Shown one piece after another: positions 1 through 5,733 of a DNA stretch of 5,849 nucleotides. The position numbers were made by a program, and so were the translations under genes. This DNA comes from an uncultured Collinsella sp. (GTDB lineage: Bacteria > Actinomycetota > Coriobacteriia > Coriobacteriales > Coriobacteriaceae). Below the pieces are notes generated by a model. The model was not told the DNA's origin and did no database searches. It saw only the letters and a program-made list of their open reading frames with translations. The stretch is from NCBI GenBank assembly GCA_902493545.1, contig CABUQI010000079.1:1-5849 (forward strand). Direction: 5' to 3'. Position 1 is the first letter of the stretch. The number at the start of each line of letters is the position of its first letter.

Positions 1-346
1 GCAGCCAGCCCTCGCGACGCTCCATCGCAAACGGGTCGGTGTTCCAGCCGGGGCCAGCGGGTACCACGTCAACATGGCAGATAGTCGCGAGCTGTTTGTC
101 GCCGCGGCCCGGGATATCGGCGATTCCCACATAGCCCTCGTCGTCGCTCGTCTGATAGCCGAGCTTTTGCGCAATGCCGAGCGCGCAATCGAGCGCATCA
201 CGGACCGGACGGCCAAACGGCGCACCGAGCTCCGCATTGGCAGCAACGGCCACGGACGGATAGCTCACCAGCTGTTCGATATCGGCAACGACATCTTCCC
301 AGACCTCGTCGACATACTCGGTAACGCTCTGCTCCACCTGATTCAT
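1..346 (-). CDS. M20 family dipeptidase (PepV/Sapep-like), N-terminal part only
   Basis: The visible 115 residues are the start of a zinc-dependent M20 peptidase, a cytoplasmic enzyme that cleaves dipeptides and unblocked short peptides. The reading continues off the left edge; PepV-type proteins are about 450-550 aa, so roughly three quarters is missing. Two blocks are diagnostic: GAPFGRPVRDALDCAL at residues 41-56, typical of the PepV/Sapep branch, and the metal-site motif HVDVVPAGPGWNTDPF at 91-106, in which H91 should bind zinc and D93 is the usual companion acid. The ATG at 346 is chosen because a near-perfect AAGGAGG (minus-strand reading of 353-359) lies 6 nt upstream. The gene starts 55 bp after the HAD gene on the same strand with no clear terminator between, so the two probably form an operon. 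Family assignment is firm; the exact substrate is not visible. Confidence 0.88.
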   Translation of the reverse strand, partial: MNQVEQSVTEYVDEVWEDVVADIEQLVSYPSVAVAANAELGAPFGRPVRDALDCALGIAQKLGYQTSDDEGYVGIADIPGRGDKQLATICHVDVVPAGPGWNTDPFAMERREGWL

Positions 347-401
347 GGACGACCTCCTTACCAATGAGCGACGGATACGCCCGCCCCTCACATTACGTCT
401 A

Positions 402-1064
402 TTAGATAGCGAAAAGTTTAGCAAGCTCGGCCACCGAGTGCACCACCGCATCGGCGCCCGCTGCCTCGTGCTCCCCCGGCGCCGCCGCACCCGAATAAAT
501 GCCGATGCACGGCACGCTCATCGCGTGCGCGCCTTCCACGTCGTTAAAGCGATCGCCGATCATCACGGCATCGCCCGCCGTCGCGCCGAGCGCCGCCAGG
601 GCATCGCGAACCGAATCCGCCTTGGTCTCGCGCCCCTGCGGCGGATTCATGCCAACCACGACTTCGAACTGGCAAAGCCCCAGTTCATGCACCATATCGA
701 TGCACTTCGCCTCCATGCGCGACGTCGCCACGGCCATACGCTTGCCCCGGGCGGTCAACCCATCCAGCAGCTCGAGGATCCCATCGAACACGGGGTACTC
801 CTCCGGTCCCAGCTCATCAAAAAAGGCGCGGTACTCGTCGGCCACCACAAGCGACTCCTCGCGGGAAAAGCCGTAAAAGTCGTGAAAGCTTTTCCACAGG
901 GGCGGCCCGATCATGCGACGTAGGTCGCCCATCTGCGCCTCCGAAAACCCGCGCGCAGCCAGCGTCTTGCGCGTCGAGGTCATCACCGCCCGGCCCGTAT
1001 CGGCCACCGTGCCGTCAAAATCGAACAGCACAACCGGCCGCTCGCATAGCTGCAATGCCGCCAT
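402..1064 (-). CDS. HAD-superfamily hydrolase, phosphoglycolate-phosphatase-like (HAD-IA)
   Basis: A 220-aa haloacid-dehalogenase-type phosphatase, the usual size for this family, expected to be cytoplasmic and Mg-dependent. All four HAD motifs are present, numbered from the ATG at 1064: motif I DFDGTVADT with nucleophile D15 and acid/base D17; motif II in MAVATS (T114); motif III at K148 in the RETKADSVRDAL block; motif IV GDRFNDVEGA with D171 and D175. The helical insert after motif I is the C1 cap of the HAD-IA (Gph/PGM-like) group. The frame is open back to a GTG at 1097, and an ATG also exists at 1070, but the purine-rich GGGAAGAGGG (1071-1080) is well spaced only for 1064. It is divergent from degV and upstream of the dipeptidase. 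Members hydrolyse phosphoglycolate, nucleotides or sugar phosphates; the substrate here cannot be read from sequence. Confidence 0.9.
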   Translation of the reverse strand: MAALQLCERPVVLFDFDGTVADTGRAVMTSTRKTLAARGFSEAQMGDLRRMIGPPLWKSFHDFYGFSREESLVVADEYRAFFDELGPEEYPVFDGILELLDGLTARGKRMAVATSRMEAKCIDMVHELGLCQFEVVVGMNPPQGRETKADSVRDALAALGATAGDAVMIGDRFNDVEGAHAMSVPCIGIYSGAAAPGEHEAAGADAVVHSVAELAKLFAI

Positions 1065-1070
1065 CGGCAT

Positions 1071-1080
1071 CCCTCTTCCC
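1071..1080 (-). promoter_or_regulatory. Ribosome binding site that decides the HAD gene start
   Basis: The minus strand reads GGGAAGAGGG here. It ends 6 nt before the ATG at 1064, directly abuts the ATG at 1070, and lies downstream of the GTG at 1097. Only 1064 has normal spacing, which supports the 220-aa product. Confidence 0.6.
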
Positions 1081-1106
1081 CAGTTGATGATTTCCACACC
1101 GACACT

Positions 1107-1134
1107 TCAAACTGTTGACTATTCAACAATTGAA
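1107..1134. promoter_or_regulatory. Candidate operator: alternating TCAA/TTGA half-sites between divergent HAD and degV genes
   Basis: Four half-sites alternate in orientation with regular spacing: TCAA (1107-1110), TTGA (1115-1118), TCAA (1123-1126) and TTGA (1130-1133), separated by 4, 4 and 3 bases. They contain two overlapping perfect inverted repeats, GTTGA-4-TCAAC (1114-1127) and TTCAA-3-TTGAA (1122-1134). Such an array suits a dimeric winged-helix regulator. The TTGA-n-TCAA shape resembles sites of the MarR-family fatty-acid regulator FabT, which would fit a DegV/FakB gene downstream, but this link is an inference. The array overlaps the -35 region of the candidate degV promoter. Confidence 0.4.
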
Positions 1135-1143
1135 CCTAGTAAT
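1115..1143 (+). promoter_or_regulatory. Candidate sigma-70-type promoter of degV
   Basis: TTGACT (1115-1120, 5 of 6 to consensus) is followed after 17 bp by AGTAAT (1138-1143, 4 of 6). An alternative -10 is TATACT at 1159-1164 (5 of 6), but it has no good -35. Either would give a short leader before the ATG at 1221. No convincing promoter for the divergent HAD gene was found in the same gap. Confidence 0.4.
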
Positions 1144-1220
1144 GTGGAACGACTCTACTATACTTGTCGCACTTTGCTCTCAGAAGGCGGCGCGCAAGCG
1201 CCCCAACGAAAGGTGCAATT

Positions 1221-2081
1221 ATGTCTTTTGCCATCATAACCGACTCCACGTCGGACATCTCCCCCGCCCACGCTCAAGAGCTCGGCATTTACGTGATTCC
1301 GCTGCATGTGATTATCGAGGGCGAGGACCTGCTCGACCAGGTGCAGATTACCGCCGAGGAATACGTCGCGCGCATGGCCGGCTCCGAGCAACTGCCGCAC
1401 ACCTCGCAGCCGAGCGCCGGCGAGTTCAAGGCACTCTTTGACCGCGTGCTCGCCGACGGCCATGATAGCGCCATCTTTATCTCACTGTGCAGCGAGTGGT
1501 CCGCCTGCTATGCCAACGCCAGCCTGACGGCCGAAACGCACGAACTCGACGTGCGCTGCATCGACTCGCGCACCGGCTCGGGTGCCGAGGGCCTGCTGGT
1601 GGAGTACGCGCTGGCCATGCGCGAGGACGGCCGCAGCCTGGACGAGACCGAGGCGCAGATCCGCGCGACGCTGCCCGACGCCCACCTGCTGCTGATTCCC
1701 CGCACGCTCGAGAACCTCGTTAAGAACGGCCGCGCGCCCAAGCTCGCCGGCCAGCTCACGCAGATGCTCAACATTCGCCTGGCCGTTTCGCCGGAGTGGA
1801 AATCGGGCGAGATCAAGGCCATCAAGAAGGGCCGCGGCGCCAAGCGCATCGTCGTCAACACCATGGCCGACTGCCTCGCGTTTTTGGCTGAGCATCCGGG
1901 TTCAAGCGTGCGCGTGCTCACGACCGGCGCCGCCGAGGAGCAAGAGCTCGTCAGCCAAGCGCTCGCAGGCCAAGACTATGTAGACGCCGGCACCGGCCCC
2001 ATCGGCTGCACCATCGCCACCCATGTAGGCATCGACGCCATCGCCATCAGCTACTGCCCCCGCTACCAGCCAACTCACTAG
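1221..2081 (+). CDS. DegV family protein (FakB-type fatty-acid-binding protein)
   Basis: A 286-aa DegV protein, the normal length for the family. DegV/FakB proteins bind a fatty acid and present it to the kinase FakA for phosphorylation, feeding exogenous fatty acids into phospholipid synthesis. Family landmarks appear in order: ITDSTSD at residues 6-12; the THTSQPS-type lipid-site loop, here PHTSQPS; SLCSEWSACYANA replacing the usual S-x-LSGTY block; CIDSRTGSGAEG; LENLVKNGRAPKLAG; and the C-terminal GPIGCTIATHVGIDAIAISY. The ATG at 1221 has GAAAGG (1208-1213) 7 nt upstream; the in-frame TTG at 1164 would add 19 arginine-rich, unconserved residues and is rejected. The gene is monocistronic as far as can be seen: divergent from the HAD gene and followed after 14 bp by a strong hairpin. 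No fakA is in the window, so the lipid role is family knowledge only. Confidence 0.92.
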   Translation: MSFAIITDSTSDISPAHAQELGIYVIPLHVIIEGEDLLDQVQITAEEYVARMAGSEQLPHTSQPSAGEFKALFDRVLADGHDSAIFISLCSEWSACYANASLTAETHELDVRCIDSRTGSGAEGLLVEYALAMREDGRSLDETEAQIRATLPDAHLLLIPRTLENLVKNGRAPKLAGQLTQMLNIRLAVSPEWKSGEIKAIKKGRGAKRIVVNTMADCLAFLAEHPGSSVRVLTTGAAEEQELVSQALAGQDYVDAGTGPIGCTIATHVGIDAIAISYCPRYQPTH

Positions 2082-2094
2082 GGACGCCCACATC

Positions 2095-2160
2095 AGTTGC
2101 GGTGGAATAGGGACTGTTTTTGGCGTATGGCCACAAATCAATCCCTATTTCACCGCAACT
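2095..2160. repeat. Long palindromic repeat, copy 1 (degV-side); possible degV terminator
   Basis: Arms of 19 bp, AGTTGCGGTGGAATAGGGA at 2095-2113 and its reverse complement at 2142-2160, differ at one base that would still form a G-U pair in RNA. The 28-nt loop holds ACTG-T5-GGCGTAT. A near-identical copy in the same orientation lies at 5655-5718. It begins 14 bp after the degV stop and is followed by TTCTTTT on the plus strand, so it probably also ends degV transcription. It resembles the REP/BIME or MITE-like hairpins scattered through many bacterial genomes; no protein is encoded in it. Confidence 0.85.
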
Positions 2161-2248
2161 TCTTTTGCTGAGCCATCCATATACAAGATATGCAGACGAT
2201 CGGCGCATTCCCAGCTGTTTGGGGGAGCTTCGACTAGCCCCTAGCGGT

Positions 2249-2478
2249 ACCCGGTGGGCAAAAAATGGCAAATATGAGTACTGTCATAAATTTAGTAACA
2301 GCAAAATTTCGCTGAATTGCCCGCTCCCACCGATTTCAAGCTCCATAAAGCCCCGAATTGTCGTGTTTAGGGGGGGGTGAATATATTAAAACTCAGTCAA
2401 TTGGTCTTAGATACTTCTCAAATGATATGAGACTGACCGAGCAACAGTACTCATATTTGCCATTTTTGCCCACCGGGT
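2249..2478. repeat. Near-perfect 36/35-bp inverted repeat with 159-bp interior (MITE-like or RNA stem)
   Basis: The left arm (2249-2284, beginning ACCCGGTGGGC and ending TGAGTACTGT) is the reverse complement of the right arm (2444-2478). The only difference is a homopolymer indel: six A on the left against five T on the right. Pairing stops sharply at both ends of each arm. The 159-bp interior has no ORF and contains CTGT-13-ACAG around a TAAATTTA palindrome, the G8 tract and a candidate promoter. No target-site duplication is obvious next to the outer ends. It could be a non-autonomous transposable element, two inverted copies of a dispersed repeat, or a transcribed long-stem RNA. Confidence 0.8.
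2358..2387 (+). promoter_or_regulatory. Candidate promoter with a G8 tract in its spacer
   Basis: TTGTCG (2358-2363, 4 of 6 to the -35 consensus) and TATATT (2382-2387, 5 of 6 to the -10 consensus) are 18 bp apart, and 8 of those bases are an uninterrupted G run (2370-2377). It points toward the primase-helicase gene with a leader of about 290 nt. Loss of one G would give the optimal 17-bp spacer, the arrangement of slippage-controlled promoters such as neisserial porA. The promoter call rests on motif matching only. Confidence 0.3.
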
Positions 2479-2683
2479 CTGAATGTCCGCTCTTTACGCC
2501 TCCGGCTACCCATATGACCGCAAACCCTGATTATCAAGGGCCGTCGCGCGCCTTGGTATCGACCAAAAGCCGCTCGCAGAATAATCCCTTGCCATTAGCA
2601 AACTTGAATCGAAATTACATATCCCAAAAAGCCGTAATGCCGTACCCTCGTCTCAACAACTCCAATACAAGGACGGCATTCAA

Positions 2684-5668
2684 ATGGGCAACGCCATGCA
2701 TCAATACGCCCTCTTTGGGACCGCACAATTTAAATACGATCAGACGATCACACATATATCGGACCAACACCGACAAATCGTCATTTGCAACAACGGTTCA
2801 GACGTACGCTACGCAACGCTAGAAGAGTGGGAAGAAGCTGGCGCTTTGTTCGATGAACGAGCGCAAATCGAGGGCATCGTCACCAGCGCGAGCCCAGCAC
2901 GCGATAAACTCGAGCTCTTTCGCAGTCTCTTTACCGGGCGCAAAGATGTTTACGCTCATGGATATCGCAGAAAGGACGGGGGCATTGGCTATACGCCTGC
3001 TTGTGCTAATGAGTGGGAGCCAGGAATTTGCCCCAAAGCAGCCCATCAAAGAGTTAAATGTGTAGAATGCAGCAATCGCGTCTTCCCGGAATTAAGCGAT
3101 GCCGCAATCATTGCTCACTTTAAAGGCAACGATGACCGGTTCCGCGATGTCCTCGGGCAATATGTTCTCGATAGGAACTGCAACACGAAAGTTCTCGTCA
3201 TCGATTTTGACAAAGCGGACTGGAAAGAGGCAACAAATGCCGTACGGCTTGTTGCAATACGACGGGGCATTAACGCCGCCGTTGAGCGCTCAAGGTCCGG
3301 CAACGGCGCCCACATCTGGTTTTTCTTCCTCGAGCCAATCAGCGCAAAGGCTGCCCGAGAGTTTGGAAGTTGCCTCATAACCGAAGCTGCGGCGCATAAT
3401 AAGACAATCACGTTCGAGGCCTTTGATCGAATGTTACCCGCTCAGGCCACTATTCCCGATGGAGGCTTCGGAAACCTCATCGCACTCCCCTTTCAAGGCA
3501 AGGCGCAACGTGAAGGAAATAGTGTATTTGTAGACGAACAATTCAAGCCCTTTCCCGACCAATGGCTCTATCTATCACAAGTCCAGCTGATTCCGCGCTC
3601 GACGGTGCAAGATCTGATTGAGGCCCCTGGAAACAACCCACACGGACCAGCAACAACTACGGTGGCAAACAAGGGCAAACGGTATGCCCAAAGACCACGA
3701 AAGCGACTACCACTCACATCGCGGGACTTTCCCTCATCGCTGCCCGTTATTCAAGCCGATATGCTGTACATTCCCGAGAAGTCTCTGAGTCCAGCAGCTC
3801 AAATGGAAATCCGCGGACTTGCGACATTTGCCAATCCGGCATTCTATCGCGCGCAGTCCATGCATCAATCAGTATTCGGCAAACCGCGACTCATAGACCT
3901 TAGCGAACTGAGAGATGGTCATGTTGCAATTCCCCGGGGCTGCAAAACTCAACTTGAGCAGCTAGTTCAAGAGACCGGCGTTACCGCCCACTATTCAGAC
4001 GAGCGCAAATCGGGTAATCCGATTGTTATGGCATTTAAAGGAGTCCTTCGCCCTGAGCAGCAAATCGCCGCTGATCAGATGCTCATATACGAAGACGGAA
4101 TCATGTCCGCACCGACAGGCTTCGGTAAAACAGTCGTCGGAGCTTATCTTATTGCATCCATTGGTCTTCCAACGCTCGTCATCGTTCCCAAAACCGCACT
4201 CATAACCCAATGGAAATCGCAGCTCGAGCGATTTATCGACATTACGGACAACAGGGAGCCCGTCCGAACCCCAAAAGGACGAATCAGCAAAAGGCAGCCT
4301 CCGGTCATCGGACAAATAGGAGGAGGCAAAATGGCCGTAAGCGGCCTCGTCGACATCGCTTCGTTCCAGTCGTTATCTGGCAAAGACCGCCAAACCGGAG
4401 AGCCGATAGTTAAGGGCCTTGTTCGTAATTACGGCCTCATTATCTGCGACGAATGCCACCATGCCGCCGCACCACAGCTCGAGCTTATTCTCAAGTCCGC
4501 CCCGGCCAAATACGTATACGGCCTTTCTGCGACGCCCGAACGATCCGACGGCCTTACGCGGGCGCTCTCCATGCTCTGCGGCCCGCTCCGTTATGTTATC
4601 GATCCAAAAGCGCAAGCGATTCAGCAGGGCATCCAGCGCATCGTACGGCCTCGTTTTACTGGAATTCGACTACCCGCCTACGAGCCAGGTGCAAACTTCA
4701 ATCAGATTCTCGACCTGCTGTGCACGCATGCAGCTAGAAACGAATTGATTGTCAACGACGCTATTGAAGCTGCGTCAAACGGCCGGCATCCGCTCGTGCT
4801 GACTAAAAGGAAAAAGCATGCCGAGGAGCTGTTCGGGATGCTCAAAAACCAAGGACACGAACCCGTTCTCCTGACCGGGGAAATCGACGCCAAAGAAAGA
4901 AAAACGATACTGAGCAGTCTTCCCCGCTTCGAGCATGAACATCGAATCATCGTCGCCACCGAAAGCCTTTTGGGCGAGGGCTTCGATCTGTCCTACCTTG
5001 ACACTCTACTCATTGCCACGCCGATATCGTGGGACGGCAGCATCACACAGCAGGCAGGCAGGCTCCATAGAAGCCACGAGGGCAAGCGACGGGTTGAGAT
5101 ATTCGACTACGTTGATTTATCTATACCCATGCTCGCCCGCATGTACCAGAAGAGACTCAAGACCTACGCCAAGCTCGGGTACGAAGTCTACGTGACCGGA
5201 GGCAGCGAGCAGTCCGATCAAAACATTCTCATAGAACCGGCTAATGCCGTAGAGACTCTGGTTGAAGACATCGTTGGCGCCGCCAAGAGTATCTTCATTG
5301 CCGCGCCCTACGCATCCGCCGCCTGCCTCGCAAAGCTCGGCGATGCAATCAAAGGTGCCACTGCCCGAGGGATTGCTCTTGAGTTTTTCATTGCCTCGAC
5401 TCCGCGCGAAGATGCAAGCGAGACTTTGGCAGAAATGAACGTCGAGCATGCCATTAGAGCAGAAGGACGTTTGTGTGCAGCGATAATTGACGAAGAAACT
5501 ATCTGGTACGGAACGATCCCGCTACTAGCTTTCCCCAAGAAAGAAGACTGCAGCATCAGGTTCAAAAACAGCGAGATCGCAGCGGAGCTCTTAGACGAAA
5601 TCAACCACAAGGGAAAGCCAGATGCCACGTCAACAGGCAGGACATCCCCACCATTTGCGGTGGAATAG
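2684..5668 (+). CDS. Primase-helicase fusion: TOTE-type AEP primase, SF2 DEAD/DEAH helicase, C-terminal PLD-like domain
   Basis: A 994-aa cytoplasmic nucleic-acid enzyme. Residues 1-70 are unassigned. LELFRSLFTGRKDVY (76-90) opens the primase module, followed by a Cys-rich zinc-binding region (C107, C116, C126, C129; H121 nearby). Archaeo-eukaryotic primase motifs follow: VIDFDK (D174, D176), SRSGNGAH (H210), the third acid at E245 or D248, then GGFGNLIALPFQG. Helicase motifs are complete: LRPEQQ (455-460), APTGFGKT (K482), DECHH (589-593), SATP (615-618), GEGFD (764-768) and QQAGRLHR (789-796). Residues 851-972 resemble one phospholipase-D repeat, but HxK is lost. The set matches the family databases label TOTE conflict-system primase/helicase, proposed to act in genome conflict; its reaction here is inferred. 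ATG 2684 has AAGGA (2669-2673) 10 nt upstream; ATG 2696 lacks one. The last residues and stop lie in a hairpin repeat. Base composition is less GC-rich than degV, consistent with transfer. Confidence 0.9.
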   Translation: MGNAMHQYALFGTAQFKYDQTITHISDQHRQIVICNNGSDVRYATLEEWEEAGALFDERAQIEGIVTSASPARDKLELFRSLFTGRKDVYAHGYRRKDGGIGYTPACANEWEPGICPKAAHQRVKCVECSNRVFPELSDAAIIAHFKGNDDRFRDVLGQYVLDRNCNTKVLVIDFDKADWKEATNAVRLVAIRRGINAAVERSRSGNGAHIWFFFLEPISAKAAREFGSCLITEAAAHNKTITFEAFDRMLPAQATIPDGGFGNLIALPFQGKAQREGNSVFVDEQFKPFPDQWLYLSQVQLIPRSTVQDLIEAPGNNPHGPATTTVANKGKRYAQRPRKRLPLTSRDFPSSLPVIQADMLYIPEKSLSPAAQMEIRGLATFANPAFYRAQSMHQSVFGKPRLIDLSELRDGHVAIPRGCKTQLEQLVQETGVTAHYSDERKSGNPIVMAFKGVLRPEQQIAADQMLIYEDGIMSAPTGFGKTVVGAYLIASIGLPTLVIVPKTALITQWKSQLERFIDITDNREPVRTPKGRISKRQPPVIGQIGGGKMAVSGLVDIASFQSLSGKDRQTGEPIVKGLVRNYGLIICDECHHAAAPQLELILKSAPAKYVYGLSATPERSDGLTRALSMLCGPLRYVIDPKAQAIQQGIQRIVRPRFTGIRLPAYEPGANFNQILDLLCTHAARNELIVNDAIEAASNGRHPLVLTKRKKHAEELFGMLKNQGHEPVLLTGEIDAKERKTILSSLPRFEHEHRIIVATESLLGEGFDLSYLDTLLIATPISWDGSITQQAGRLHRSHEGKRRVEIFDYVDLSIPMLARMYQKRLKTYAKLGYEVYVTGGSEQSDQNILIEPANAVETLVEDIVGAAKSIFIAAPYASAACLAKLGDAIKGATARGIALEFFIASTPREDASETLAEMNVEHAIRAEGRLCAAIIDEETIWYGTIPLLAFPKKEDCSIRFKNSEIAAELLDEINHKGKPDATSTGRTSPPFAVE

Positions 5669-5718
5669 GGACTGTTTTTTGGCGTATCAGCCGCCAATCA
5701 ATCCCTATTCCACCGCAA
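5655..5718. repeat. Long palindromic repeat, copy 2 (overlaps the 3' end of the primase-helicase gene)
   Basis: Perfect 17-bp arms, TTGCGGTGGAATAGGGA at 5655-5671 and its reverse complement at 5702-5718. The loop contains a nested perfect hairpin, TTGGCG-7-CGCCAA, which is decayed in copy 1. It has the same orientation as copy 1 and differs from it by T6 for T5, a few loop changes, and one arm base. Weaker similarity (about 10 of 15 bases) continues upstream to a GGAC shared by both copies. The TAG stop of the upstream gene (5666-5668) lies inside the left arm. It sits between convergent genes, where such a hairpin could end transcription from both sides, though no T-run follows it. Confidence 0.85.
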
Positions 5719-5733
5719 GTTAAAAGCGAGTGG

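Larger units (their letters stand above)
2161..2683. other. 523-bp gene-free, AT-richer leader of the primase-helicase gene
   Basis: No reading frame here has both a plausible start and recognisable protein character. The stretch is AT-richer than the genes to the left (for example 25 G+C in the 60 bases 2281-2340, against 46 in 1621-1680). It holds the large inverted repeat (2249-2478), a G8 tract at 2370-2377, and a small perfect hairpin TTGGT-ATCG-ACCAA at 2553-2566. It may be a long 5' leader, a degraded mobile insertion, or the site of an untranslated RNA; the sequence does not decide between them. Confidence 0.6.

Noticed and set aside
345..923. 192-aa plus-strand open frame
   Set aside because: It lies antisense to the well-supported HAD gene, is rich in Arg and His as GC-rich shadow frames are, and has no family motif.
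1065..1097. GTG start for the HAD gene at 1097
   Set aside because: The 11 extra residues lie before the conserved start of the domain, and the strong GGGAAGAGGG site is downstream of this GTG.
1164..1220. Upstream TTG extension of degV
   Set aside because: It would add 19 Arg-rich residues absent from DegV proteins and overlap the promoter region; the ATG at 1221 has a proper ribosome site and starts directly at the ITDSTSD block.
1487..1921. Several 78-137-aa frames overlapping degV on both strands
   Set aside because: They are shadows of the GC-rich degV coding sequence, without ribosome sites or family motifs.
2553..2566. Small hairpin TTGGT-ATCG-ACCAA as a terminator
   Set aside because: Only 5 bp of stem and no T-run; such hairpins are expected by chance.
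2358..2822. 154-aa plus-strand frame beginning at TTG
   Set aside because: It starts in the G8 tract region, crosses the inverted repeat, overlaps the primase-helicase start and has no recognisable domain or ribosome site.
2095..5718. CRISPR array
   Set aside because: Only two copies of the repeat exist, separated by a 3.5-kb gene rather than short unique spacers.
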